Origin: Bagarius yarrelli | Taxonomy: Eukaryota; Chordata; Actinopteri; Siluriformes; Sisoridae | NCBI GenBank assembly: GCA_005784505.1 | Contig: VCAZ01000182.1 | Location: 600,797-664,796, forward strand | Direction of reading: 5' to 3' | DNA: 64,000 bases | In this document: positions 37,733 to 46,520 of the stretch, one piece after another | Layout: every line of letters begins with the position of its first letter | How positions within the stretch are numbered: position 1 is the stretch's first letter | The notes under the pieces: generated by a model | The model's input: the letters and a program-made list of their open reading frames with translations, nothing else | Told to the model about the DNA's origin: nothing | The model's database searches: none | Made by a program: the position numbers and the translations under genes

Positions 37733-38239
37733 TTTACCTACAGCACCTTTAATAATGTATTAAACATTTAAACATTCAGAGGAACCCGTTTGTGGCCATT
37801 TTATAAAACTGCATAAAGAAAATAAACGAATAAATGAATGACTATTTAGATTAAAGAGAGAATAGTGGATTGTGTGTCACATGACTGTGCAGATGTATTG
37901 TATAGTGAGTGTATAGTGTCGTATAAAAGCGGTTTGTTTGGGTTGCCTTTGTTGTGCTGTTATCTCTCTTTCTGCATTGTTGTTGCATTAATGTGATTTT
38001 TTTTTTTTGGTAGATTGCATTTTTAACATCTGACCAGGGAGAACAGATGAAATTAGCCTTCGGGTTGTAATTCCGGCTCATTTACAGCTCCGCCGTGGCT
38101 GTGATTAATGTCCCTGATTTACAAATAAACAGAAGACAACAACAAATGACTATTTTTCAGTTCTAGCCAAGAGATACAGTATATTACAGGGCTGCATTGG
38201 GGACCCAGCGCAAATCTGGCGGCAGCAGGGTGGGTTTAC
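37733..38239. other. Intergenic DNA, no gene seen
   Basis: AT-rich; T run at 37998-38008. No recognised feature. Confidence 0.6.
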
Positions 38240-38830
38240 CGTTGTTGGTATGTAGAAAACTTCATTCTAACCTAAAGTAAGACCAAGTCTTGCTGTTAAA
38301 AGGTCATTAATTTAACGTATCAAAATAAATGACGTACGTGTTTCTCTCCTGTGCTGAGAAAAGCAAATGTCTGCCAACCAATCAGTATTCACCCATTCAC
38401 CAACAGCTACAACTTTATTCTCATGATTCTGACTTTATTCTCAAAAATATTACAGTTTTATTCCAGTCATTCTAATTTTATTTAAAATATTATGACTTCA
38501 TTCTTGGAATTCTGACTTTTTCTCGAAATATTATGAAATATATTTTTGTAATTTCAACTTTATTGTCTTTTTTTCAAATTGATTGTCGCAATTTCGATCG
38601 TATTCTCATAATTCTGACTATTCTCAAATATTACAATTTATTCTTTTAATTTTAACTTTATTCTCATAATTCTGACTTTAGACTTGTTATTCTAATTTTA
38701 TTCTTAATAGATTACGACTTTATTCTTGGAATTTCTACTTTATTGTCATATGTTCTACTTTATTTTCTGTAATTTCGACTGTATTCTCATATTTCTGACT
38801 TTATTCTCGTCATTTCGAGCACTTTTATCG
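38240..38830 (+). repeat. Repeat with internal 'ACTTTATTCTCGTAATTCTG' minisatellite, copy 1
   Basis: Left part (TAGAAAACTTCATTCTAACC, GTTAAAAGGTCATTAATTTA, AACCAATCAGTATTCACCCA) is unique-looking. It is followed from about 38405 by imperfect repeats of an 18-20 bp unit (ACTTTATTCTCATAATTCTG and variants). The same arrangement recurs at 39828-40270. Confidence 0.75.
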
Positions 38831-39279
38831 TTGCTCTGGGTGGAATTGGGTGGTAAGAAAATTTTAAGGGAACGGTGAGATTTGCCGTGTCATAGAAACA
38901 CAGCCAACTTGACAAAACTTATTTGCTTGAATCATTTAAAAGCAATCATGTTAAAAGCCTGTTATAATTTATGTTAATATATATTTAGTATTTGTGTACA
39001 TTTTTCACAAGCTCTAAGAAAAAAGTCTGCGGGTCTGGGCGGAAGTGGACACAGGCGTAATGTCCTGCTTAGAAATTCAGCGGGAGCGAGAAGGTGCCGG
39101 TTTAAGAAGCCAGTCCCACGCAGGGCTCTATAGTATATGTCTAATGTGTATTGTTGTAACACTACATAAAACTGTAGTAACTGTAGTAGCAAAGTGAAGG
39201 AAGCTAAGACAAGCTGAGGAAAAGTGGTAGCTCAAACCACCGTGCTTCGCCTTAGGGGTGAGATATACTTCTTTATTCA

Positions 39280-39700
39280 GCCTCCTTTATCCACTGAAGC
39301 ACCTGAAATTCATTTAGCGCACTAACAACCCGGGCCGTCGCTGCCACCGCCGGCTGCCACTGCTGCAGGGAAGCCATTTTAATAAGTAGTAATAACTCCA
39401 ACAGACAAGACAAGTCATTTTTTTTTCAAACGAGCCGAACAGAACAATCGCCGTTATCAATAAAGGTAGAAAAAACATAATTAGCAGGGCGGCTTCGGAT
39501 GGAATGTAATTTGTTTTCTGAAAAAAAAGCAGAAGGCTAATTCCGCTTGGTTAAATAGAGCAAATAGAGAGCAGGGCCGCGGCTATAGTCGAGATTATTT
39601 GTGCTGATGAACGATGTAAAAGAATATAAACAGTGCTACGGGTTCTCCTGCTTTTATACTGATATATATAAACAGAATATACAGACATATAAATCTATAT
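39280..39700. promoter_or_regulatory. Candidate conserved non-coding block
   Basis: Sits between the two copies of the previous repeat. It is GC-rich at the left (GGCCGTCGCTGCCACCGCCG), then homeodomain-like (CCGTTATCAATAAAGG, CATAATTAGCAGG, GGCTAATTCCGC). Free of repeats and without a coding frame. Looks like an ancient enhancer; inferred from texture only. Confidence 0.4.
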
Positions 39701-39827
39701 AAAAAACATTACGAGAATAAAGATCGGAGAATTGTGAGAGATGTTTCTGGGTTTTGTATAAAAAGGATTTGGCTAGATGCTATTTTGGGTTTGTATTTCG
39801 GCACAGAGTTAGAATTAGTAACGGTCA

Positions 39828-40270
39828 CCGGTTCGGTTCTCTAGAAACCTTCATTCTAATCAAAAGTAAAACTGAACCAAATCCTCCTGTTAAAAAGGTC
39901 ATTAATCTGTTAGAGTGTTAAAATAAATAATAAACACGTCTCTCTCCTCTGCTGAGAAAAACAGATGCACGACAACCAATCAGTATTCACTCATTTACAC
40001 ACAGCTACAACTCGACTTACGCGCAAAATATTACGACTATTACCACTTTATTCTTGTAATTTCGACTTTATTGTTTGAATTCTGACTTTATTCTCAAAAT
40101 ATTACCACTTATTCTTGTTTATTTCAACTTTATTCTCGTAATTTCAACTTTATTTGCATAATTTCAACTTTATTTTTGTAATTCTGACTTTTACACACAA
40201 TTTTAGTTTTGTTAATCAAATTTTTTTATTTTTTCGGAATTTTTACTTTATTGTCATACCTTTTCCTTTT
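39828..40270 (+). repeat. Repeat with internal minisatellite, copy 2
   Basis: Parallels 38240-38830: ACCTTCATTCTAATCAAAAG, AAAAAGGTCATTAATCTGTT, AACCAATCAGTATTCACTCA, then a shorter block of ACTTTATTCTTGTAATTTCG units. About 1.6 kb separates equivalent points. Confidence 0.75.
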
Positions 40271-40424
40271 TTTCTACAAGGTACAGATTCACCGCTGATT
40301 AATTACAAATATTTATTTTTCATTATAAATTAATCTTTATGTTATTCTTGTTCTGATTTAGGCTATTTATTTTAATTTTTTAATTTATTTGTTAAAAGTA
40401 TTTTAATTTATATTGTAATGTATG

Positions 40425-40795
40425 TGTCAGTCACACCAGCTCACCCAATCACAGGGTTCCTCCGCCACTCAACTCACTCAATCCCCTGAGTATCAACCAA
40501 TCACACCTGCTGCTGCTTCCCTGCTCACTCACACTCCCTTATTTAAGGTCACATCTCCACTCGTCACTTTCTGCTCTCAGAGCTTCCCCAAGCTCCAGCG
40601 TACCTTTCACCCCCAAATGTCTTATTTATACGTCTGCTTCTCAAAATCCAGCGTCTGTTGGTCCGAGTCCATCAGCTCCCACCGTAACCCTGCTCTTTAC
40701 TACACGTTAACTTATGCACTGATTGTCAGTAATCGCACCTGTCTGAGGTTTAAGTTCTGTTTCTCTAGTCTGGTTTTGTAAAAAAAAAAAAGCTC
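40425..40795 (+). mobile_element. Possible solo LTR or promoter-bearing repeat
   Basis: Structure resembles fish LTRs: CAATCACA-rich start, CTCCCTTATTTAAGGTCACA (TATA-like) near 40536-40555, C/T-rich leader (CTTTCTGCTCTCAGAGCTTC), TTAAGTTCTGTTTCTCTAGT, then an A run. No duplicated target site was identified. The 119-codon frame through it is probably chance. Confidence 0.3.
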
Positions 40796-40854
40796 TTTGA
40801 ACAAATACTACAATAATAATAATAATAACAAAAGCATTATGTTTTTTACAGTTA

Positions 40855-40975
40855 CAGTATATGGCAGACACTTTTACTCAACACAACTTTACATTTATCT
40901 GTATTTTATTATCCAATTGAGCAGGTGGGGGTTGAGGGCCTTGCTCAGGAGCCCAACAGTGGCAGCTCACAATAT
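40855..40975 (-). repeat. tRNA-derived SINE, head missing
   Basis: Tail (TATGGCAGACACTTTTACTC) and middle (GAGGGCCTTGCTCAGGAGCC) remain. It ends at the start of the head. Confidence 0.8.
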
Positions 40976-41133
40976 TCTGATCACTATTGGCTTACAGTTA
41001 GTAACTGTGTGTGTTTTATAGACTGTAACTTTCAGACTTAAATAACAACAAAGATTTGAAAAGCAACTATTTGACATTTGGTGATATCACCATGTCTGTT
41101 AGGATACGATAATATAACGATAAGTATAGTTTG

Positions 41134-41134
<1 letters not shown>

Positions 41135-41162
<28 letters not shown>
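41135..41162. repeat. (GT)n microsatellite
   Basis: Fourteen GT units. Confidence 0.95.
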
Positions 41163-41166
<4 letters not shown>

Positions 41167-41380
41167 CTCATGTCCTCAGGCTTTGTTCAGGTTCAGCGTG
41201 GTCTCCATGCAGAGATCAGGTTCTGCCCTCGCTGTATCCTCAGCAGATTTGCTTTTAAACCATAAAAGCGCTACTGTTAATAATAATCTGAGTAAATATA
41301 AAGAGAGCAAAAGACTATTTTCATCATGTTACTTTATAAACACATCAGGAAAAATTGGGGTCGTTGTCTTACACACAGGG

Positions 41381-41529
41381 CAGCATGATGGCTTAGTGCT
41401 TAGCACTGGTCGATTCCCCTGCAGGGGTTCTTTCTATGCTTGTGTGTGTTTACTCCGGGTTCTCCGGTTTCCTCCCACAGTCCAAAAACATGTATGTTAG
41501 ATTAATTGGTGATTCTTAATTGCCCATAG

Positions 41530-41567
<38 letters not shown>

Positions 41568-41720
41568 CCCTGTGATGGACTGGTGATAGTGGTAGTGGTT
41601 TGTGGTAGTGGGTGGAGTTTGTAGTAGTGGGTGGGGTTTGTGGTAGTGGGTGGAGTTTGTAGTAGTAGGTGGGGTTTGTGGTAGTGGGTGGAGTTTGTAG
41701 TAGTGGGTGGGGTTTGCGGT
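41381..41720 (+). repeat. Second dispersed repeat family with (GT)n and a 19-bp G/T-rich minisatellite
   Basis: Starts GGCAGCATGATGGCTTAGTG, has CCCCTGCAGGGG and TTTCCTCCCACAGTCCAAAA, then a (GT) run (41531-41565) and GGCCCTGTGATGGACTGGTG. Where the usual 3' half should follow, a 19-bp unit (GTAGTGGGTGGAGTTTGTA, alternating with GTAGTGGGTGGGGTTTGTG) repeats about seven times to 41720. The two forms alternate, so the real period is 38 bp. Confidence 0.8.
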
Positions 41721-42350
41721 AGCAGTGTCTCTCCATCACCCTGCTTAAAATACTGTTTGATTTTAAATGTAATTAAGCCGCTGATTTGAATGAATGGGAT
41801 GTGCTGAGATTCTAAAGCCTCCGGACGGCATTAATGCCGCTGAAAAAGCCTTCGTCTGTTAGGATTCTGTCCTAAATGGTGTGGGTGACGGAGTGCAGTG
41901 AGAAATTCTCCGCTTCTTCGCTGCTATTCTGGGTATTGAGCTGGGATGGGAAGTTATCTGGACAGTGATTGGCTGTTGTTTTAGGCAACTATGCCAAATC
42001 GATCGAGAGCTACAACACAGCGCCATCCTGACTTCCTGTTACATCATCAGACAGAATCCAATCATAAACTGTTTCCTGGTATTTTTTTTTACTATTCGTT
42101 TATTATCAATTACTGATAATCTTCATTAATAATGATTAATTTTTAATGATTTTTATCTTTTATCTTTTATTTTCTTTTTATCCAGCAGTTAAAGTGTGTA
42201 ATAAAGCCAACCAACAGAAAGAAACCCAGCTGAAACATAAGATCTCCAACTGACTGAAACTCTAGAGTTCAAACTCAATGAATGCTTTTGGATGTAAATG
42301 TGACATGCGTGAATAAAGGTCTAGAGGTGAATAGTAAAATGATACGTCCG
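41721..42350. other. Intergenic DNA, no gene seen
   Basis: Mixed sequence, some of it enhancer-like (GCCTCCGGACGGCATTAATG near 41818). No coding signal. Confidence 0.5.
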
Positions 42351-42351
42351 G

Positions 42352-42352
<1 letters not shown>

Positions 42353-42407
<55 letters not shown>

Positions 42408-42410
42408 GGA
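42353..42410. repeat. (GT)n(GA)n compound microsatellite
   Basis: GT run followed directly by a GA run. It borders the regulatory block to its right. Confidence 0.95.
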
Positions 42411-42479
42411 GGGGGAAGAGTATAAAATGGAAGTGCACGCTATCCGTCTGATGGCAGTCGTTTGTCATTGCTAAGGTCC

Positions 42480-42660
42480 TGTTGATACAACGGCGCATGG
42501 CGAAACCGTGTCTGCGCGCTGACCTTTAGGTTGACCCCGAGTGTGAGGTCACGCCGCGGTTGCCATGGCGACTATCTCACCGATTGCATTACCTCAGCCG
42601 GCTGGCATGGGCAGGGTCACAGTACAGCCTCTGACCTCGCCATGGAGACCGGGCTAAATC
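42480..42660. promoter_or_regulatory. Candidate enhancer with an RFX X-box and nuclear-receptor half sites
   Basis: CGGTTGCCATGGCGAC at 42557-42572 fits the palindromic RFX X-box (GTTGCCATGGCAAC) with one mismatch. Just left are TGACCT (42520-42525), TGACCC (42532-42537) and AGGTCA (42546-42551). The last two form an everted repeat with an 8-base spacer. The block is GC-rich, repeat-free, and lies between microsatellites. Confidence 0.45.
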
Positions 42661-42674
42661 TGAACAAAAACATG

Positions 42675-42705
<31 letters not shown>

Positions 42706-42797
42706 GCACCATTTTCTTAAATAAACAACACAGATACACAAGTTGCAATATGATTTTTTAAATACAGTGTACATCCCACTACACACACACACACACC
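42675..42797. repeat. Two (CA)n runs
   Basis: CA runs at 42675-42698 and 42780-42797 around an AT-rich spacer. Confidence 0.9.
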
Positions 42798-42829
42798 TAT
42801 CCTTTGATCATTCTTTAACCAGTCGACTA

Positions 42830-43145
42830 GGGTGTGTGTGGTGTCCATATTCTAATGAGGTACATGCCTAGTGTGTCAGTCACCTGTGCAGGGGCGAAGC
42901 AGGCTAATTTGGGCCCTGTGCTGATTGCCACGGTAACAGCGGGCATCACGTGCGGGTGGCAGAATGAGGGGGACGGCAGCATGGCAGCGTCGGCCTGCTC
43001 ACACCACAGAGGTGTGAAAGAACGAGAGCAGCCAACGCATGGAGACATGGCGCGTGTGGGGAGCAGCCGGCTGCTCGCTCTGTCCAACAGGCTCCGGTGC
43101 GAAGAGGAAACACACAGAAAGCCTTTTGTCTCGGGGTGCGGGATT

Positions 43146-43150
<5 letters not shown>
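42830..43150. promoter_or_regulatory. Candidate enhancer with a second RFX X-box-like site
   Basis: ATTGCCACGGTAAC at 42924-42937 reads GTTACCGTGGCAAT on the other strand, again the X-box pattern. The region is GC-rich with CACGTG (42947-42952). It has open frames on both strands (up to 148 codons) that share no domain and run into (CA)n, so it is unlikely to be coding. A (CA)14 run follows at 43151-43178. Confidence 0.45.
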
Positions 43151-43179
<29 letters not shown>

Positions 43180-43181
<2 letters not shown>

Positions 43182-43734
43182 TTCAGACAAGTTCTTCTCT
43201 TTTCTCTAACGCTGTTACAACCTGCCTGGAATTGTATAACTGATTGTGTTATTACTTCTGTTTGGAAAAGAAATTCCTAAAATCCCTAAATTTTTTTTAC
43301 CTTAATGCTTTCAAAAGATGGGAATTGAACCAACGCGGTTGGCAGAAGTTAAAAAAAAGCTAAAACACATTAACTTAAGTGAAAATCTGAATAAATAAAC
43401 ATACGCGGATTGAAAGACTTTTTAAACGCAAAGTACGTGTTTATTTTAACTTACGTAAGTTGGTGTCTATTAGAACGTTATTACCGAATATGACTTATAT
43501 TGGATCTGTTTTGTGTTAGTTGTGATTATGTTGTGTTTGTGGTTTGTGATGTTCACTTGACAGGAAATGAGCCGTCAGTCTGTCCCGGTCGTATGAGTGT
43601 GTTCCTGCACTGGATCGGTTGGTTTAAAAGCCTTGTTTTAGGTATTGTTGCTGATTGCGTGGCCCCTCGTCGGTCTGGCGCCGTCTCTGCATTTATCTTT
43701 TATTCTTTTGTCCAACTATGCAGTTAAAGGTAAA
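43180..43734. other. Intergenic DNA, no gene seen
   Basis: AT-rich, then a stretch with a 75-codon plus frame (43500-43727) lacking any known domain. Confidence 0.5.
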
Positions 43735-43739
43735 GAACT

Positions 43740-43818
43740 TTACTTAGGGGCCCAGAAATTGAGCCCATGATCATCTAAACAGCAGTGCAACACCTTAACC
43801 ACCAATCTCCCACTTTTC
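43740..43818 (-). repeat. SINE head fragment
   Basis: GGGGCCCAGAAATTGAGCCC...ACACCTTAACCACCAATCTC is the head of the main SINE on the minus strand. Confidence 0.75.
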
Positions 43819-43896
43819 CCTACAAAGACTAAAGTTATTCGTGGTGCCATGTATACAATTGTATTGCAATATAGAAGAACTATTTCTTCTAATATG

Positions 43897-44090
43897 TGGG
43901 AAGTGGTGGCTCATTGGTTGAGGTGTTGGACTGCTAATTGAAAGGTTGTGGGTTCAAATCCCAGCACCACCACTGCTGGGCCCCTGAGCAAGGCCCCTAA
44001 CCCCCAATTACTTAGTTGTATAACAGAGAATAATGTAAGTCACTCTGGATAAATTAAGATACAAACATTTGGAAATGACCGAATTTATGT
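43897..44090 (+). repeat. tRNA-derived SINE (main family), full length, well preserved
   Basis: Head GGGAAGTGGTGGCTCATTGG, B box GGTTCAAATCC, middle GGGCCCCTGAGCAAGGCCCC, tail AAGTCACTCTGGATAAAT. This is one of the best copies for deriving a family consensus. Confidence 0.92.
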
Positions 44091-44219
44091 GGTTAAAATA
44101 AACAATTTGTTTAAAATGATATGAAATAAAATTATAGTAATAAAATGTTTTAATGAATCAGATTCATTTCTTCAGATTTCTTAGATCAGGGGCCCCTGAA
44201 CCTTTTTTTTCAGTTAGGG

Positions 44220-44390
44220 CCACATTTACATTTCTCCAGATCGACTTATATTTATCTCTTTTATACAACTGAGCAATTGGAGGTTAGGGGCCTTGCTCAG
44301 GGGCCCAACAGTGGTGGCTTGGTCGTGGGTATTGAACCCTGATCTTCCAATAAACAGTCCATCATCTTAACCACTGCACTACTTCCTACA
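44220..44390 (-). repeat. tRNA-derived SINE (main family)
   Basis: Minus copy: CATTTACATTTCTCCAGATC at the tail, GGGGCCTTGCTCAGGGGCCC in the middle, CTTAACCACTGCACTACTTC at the head. Confidence 0.9.
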
Positions 44391-44540
44391 TATAATTTCT
44401 CCTTTCTGTAATGGGGGTCGAGTCGGTCTGCACGTTCCTGCATGAGTGACTACCAGTTTTATTGTGCAGATTTTATTATGATTTTAAATGCATTTTATTT
44501 CACCTTTTAATTCTAGATATGCTGATTTTGTTATGTTAAA

Positions 44541-44736
44541 TTAGGGAAATCTAATCTTAGTCCTAGAGGGTCGGGGTGTCCAGAGTTTAGCTCCAACTTG
44601 CCTCAACACACCTACCTGAAAGTTTTAAGTTTACCTAGCAAGATCTGGATTAGTTGGTTCAGGTGTGTTTGATTAGGGTTGGAGCTAAACTCTGCAGGAC
44701 ACCCCGACCCTCCAGGACCGAGATTCCCCTGCGTTA
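44541..44736. mobile_element. Palindromic MITE-like element
   Basis: The left arm (GGGTCGGGGTGTCCAGAGTT, TAGCTCCAACTTGCCTCAAC) is the inverted complement of the right arm (GTTGGAGCTAAACTCTGCAG, GACACCCCGACCCTCCAGGA). The central loop is about 40 bp. The whole 196 bp could fold as one hairpin. This structure is a familiar non-autonomous DNA transposon of cyprinid and other fish genomes. Confidence 0.8.
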
Positions 44737-44794
44737 CAGACAGATAAGCTTTACTTTCCAAGAGATTTATGGAATATTAAAAGCTGAACATGGT

Positions 44795-44967
44795 TGGGAA
44801 AGTGGTAGTGCAGCGGTTAAAGTGTCGACTGCCAATTGGAAGATCATGGGTTCGATTCCCAGCACCTCCAAGTTGCCAATGTTGGGCCCCTAAGTAAGGC
44901 TCTTAACCCCTAATTGCTTAGTGTGTTTAAAAAAGGACATAAATATAATTGGCCCTGGATAAACGGA
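44795..44967 (+). repeat. tRNA-derived SINE (main family), full length
   Basis: Head GGGAAAGTGGTAGTGCAGCG, B box GGTTCGATTCC, middle GGGCCCCTAAGTAAGGCTCT, tail degraded (GGCCCTGGATAAACGG). Confidence 0.9.
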
Positions 44968-45237
44968 GTTATGAAATGAAGATCTGTTTTTTTGCATTGA
45001 ACAGAAAATATTCATTTTTATTCATTCATAAATTTTCTGGATTCTGAATTAACTTTTTTTTTTGTCGTCTGTGTGGATTTTTCTGCTGGTTGACATGCTG
45101 TATCACCTGATCATCACAATGGAATGTTCTAAATGTGTCGTTCTGTTTATGGGGGAATCGAACAAATAATTATTCTGTCTTTATAACGAAGAGAGAAGTT
45201 CAGTTTGACTATTTATCAAAATACAGATATTGTTGTT

Positions 45238-45375
45238 GTGCTTCGTCGTCCCCGGTTCGATTCCAGCTCAGGTCCTTTCCGGTACCACCCCCCACCTCCT
45301 AGACCCTCTCTCTATTCCCCCCCCCCCCATTTTATTCCTCTGTCCTATTAATAAGAGGAAAAAAAAATTTATTTT
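45238..45375 (+). repeat. Second SINE family (tRNA-like B box, C-rich body, A-rich tail)
   Basis: CGGTTCGATTCCAGCTCAGG, then TTCCGGTACCACCCCCCACC, a C run and an 'AATAAGAGGAAAAAAA' tail. The partner in the opposite orientation is at 51118-51268. The tRNA-like A box is missing here. Confidence 0.55.
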
Positions 45376-45727
45376 AAAAAATCCAGATATGATATGAATC
45401 ATTACTATATTTTGAATGGCAGTTCAGTGGAGTTGTTTAGAGTGTCGGTTTGTATCTGGGTGTTTTTGATGATGAGCTTTTTTTTCCTGAAGAAATAAAA
45501 CAGAAAGAGAGGAAAAAGTCTCTTTCTCTTTTTTTAGGGATTGAAGTCTGCCCTCTGTCAGGTTCATGGCCACCTTGTTCCTGTACTGTGCGCGTCCGCG
45601 TTTATCTCGAGAGCGCGCATTTGCGTGCGTGCGCGCGCCGGCCCCCCCGGCCGCCCGCCCGCGCTCGCACGCTCTGGCTCTGCTGTTGCTGCCCTTTGAT
45701 CCCAGCATTAGTGTTAGTTAGGGGCTC

Positions 45728-45746
45728 GAGACACACACACACTCTC

Positions 45747-45779
<33 letters not shown>

Positions 45780-45861
45780 CACACACACACACACACACAG
45801 AGGAGCGCGGCCATAGCCAAGACACTACAACAACAGCACCTCCTTCTGCTGTACCGCTCCC

Positions 45862-45895
<34 letters not shown>
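45728..45895. repeat. (CA)n and (GA)n runs inside the znf827 promoter region
   Basis: CA run (45731-45742), GA run (about 45748-45778), CA runs (45779-45799 and 45863-45893). Frames that read them as Thr-His repeats are artefacts. Confidence 0.93.
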
Positions 45896-45896
<1 letters not shown>

Positions 45897-45977
45897 GGAG
45901 CGAAGCGAAGACGGCCAGGTGCACGCGGCGAGTTTTCCCCCCGCCATCGAGCTCGCTCGCTCCCGCGCCACATTTCC

Positions 45978-46010
45978 ATGGCGAAGGACCTTTCCGCTTC
46001 TCGCGCCTGA
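45978..46010 (+). CDS. Upstream ORF in the znf827 leader (10 codons)
   Basis: ATGG in a moderate context followed by MAKDLSASRA and TGA, 90 bp upstream of the main start and in a different frame. If the transcript starts left of it, it would be translated first. Whether it is real depends on the transcription start. Confidence 0.3.
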   Translation: MAKDLSASRA

Positions 46011-46033
46011 GACCAAGAAGAAGGGGAAGAAGA

Positions 46034-46039
46034 ATGTGA
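46034..46039 (+). promoter_or_regulatory. znf827: Start-stop element (ATGTGA) in the znf827 leader
   Basis: A start codon followed at once by a stop, 61 bases before the main ATG, in the purine-rich leader (context AAGAATGTGAAAG). Such minimal uORFs are known to stall ribosomes. Its function here is inferred. Confidence 0.35.
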
Positions 46040-46099
46040 AAGACCGAGAAGAACCAGAGGAACCAGAAGAAGAAGGGTTTTTTTTTTCTTTTTTAAAAA

Positions 46100-46142
46100 A
46101 TGCCCAGGAGAAAACAGGAGCAACCGAAGCGCCTTCCTTCGC
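46100..46142 (+). CDS. znf827: znf827 first coding exon
   Basis: ZNF827 is a nuclear C2H2 zinc-finger protein reported to bind telomeric and DNA-repair complexes. The exon encodes its characteristic N-terminus MPRRKQEQPKRLPS, the basic RRKQ-type motif shared by repressor proteins that recruit the NuRD complex. It ends one base into the next codon (C of the His expected in the human protein) at a strong donor C|GTGAGT. The start has an A at -3 (AAAAAATGC). Identification rests on exact agreement of 14 residues, the splice phase and the neighbouring lsm6. The exon is only 43 coding bases. All zinc fingers lie in later exons beyond the window. Confidence 0.93.
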
Positions 46143-46259
46143 GTGAGTCCGCTCGGGTTTTTCTCTCTCTTTTCTCTTCCTTTTTTTGGGTTAAAGAGGT
46201 GAAAGAGGGGGAGGCAGACAGCGGCGCAGTTTTATTTCACTCCCCTCTGGTTTTAAGGT

Positions 46260-46368
46260 CTGTACTGAGGGGCAGCCATGTTGTTGCGCTCGAGCGACTG
46301 CCTTTAAACAGCCACATAAAGGTCCTGTTCCGCCTGGAGGTTGCGGCCGTTACGTTAACGCTGTCGTG

Positions 46369-46399
<31 letters not shown>

Positions 46400-46520
46400 C
46401 GCGCTTTTCCGTTAACGCACGCGCCGCGCGCTCAACATTGTATCTGTTTTATGTTTCAATGTAACGAGTTGTCATCGAGAAAAAAGGCGCGCGCGAAAGG
46501 GAAAAAAATGTATATAACAC
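46260..46520. promoter_or_regulatory. znf827: Downstream part of the znf827 CpG-rich region
   Basis: CpG-rich stretches (TTGTTGCGCTCGAGCGACTG, CGCACGCGCCGCGCGCTCAA) flank a (GT)n run at 46373-46399. Probably the 3' shoulder of the promoter island. A (CTC)n run follows at 46611-46637. Confidence 0.45.

Larger units (their letters stand above)
45580..46150 (+). promoter_or_regulatory. znf827: znf827 CpG-island promoter and 5' UTR region
   Basis: The first CpG-dense stretch in the window (GCGTGCGTGCGCGCGCCGGC, GGCCGCCCGCCCGCGCTCGC at 45622-45670), interrupted by CA and GA microsatellites (45728-45895) and resuming at 45896-45972. It ends in the first coding exon. No TATA box is seen. CpG-island promoters of this kind usually start at dispersed sites, so the 5' UTR start cannot be fixed. 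Confidence 0.75.

Noticed and set aside
42834..43280. 148-codon plus-strand frame
   Set aside because: Runs through a (CA)n tract, has equal open frames on the other strand, and shows no recognised domain. Better explained as GC-rich regulatory DNA.
43897..44090. tRNA gene
   Set aside because: Only A- and B-box resemblance. The sequence is the head of a SINE repeated more than ten times in the window, with no cloverleaf.
45602..46123. 173-codon minus-strand frame across the CpG island
   Set aside because: Composed of microsatellite-encoded CVCV and SLSL runs and overlapping the promoter and leader of znf827; no domain.
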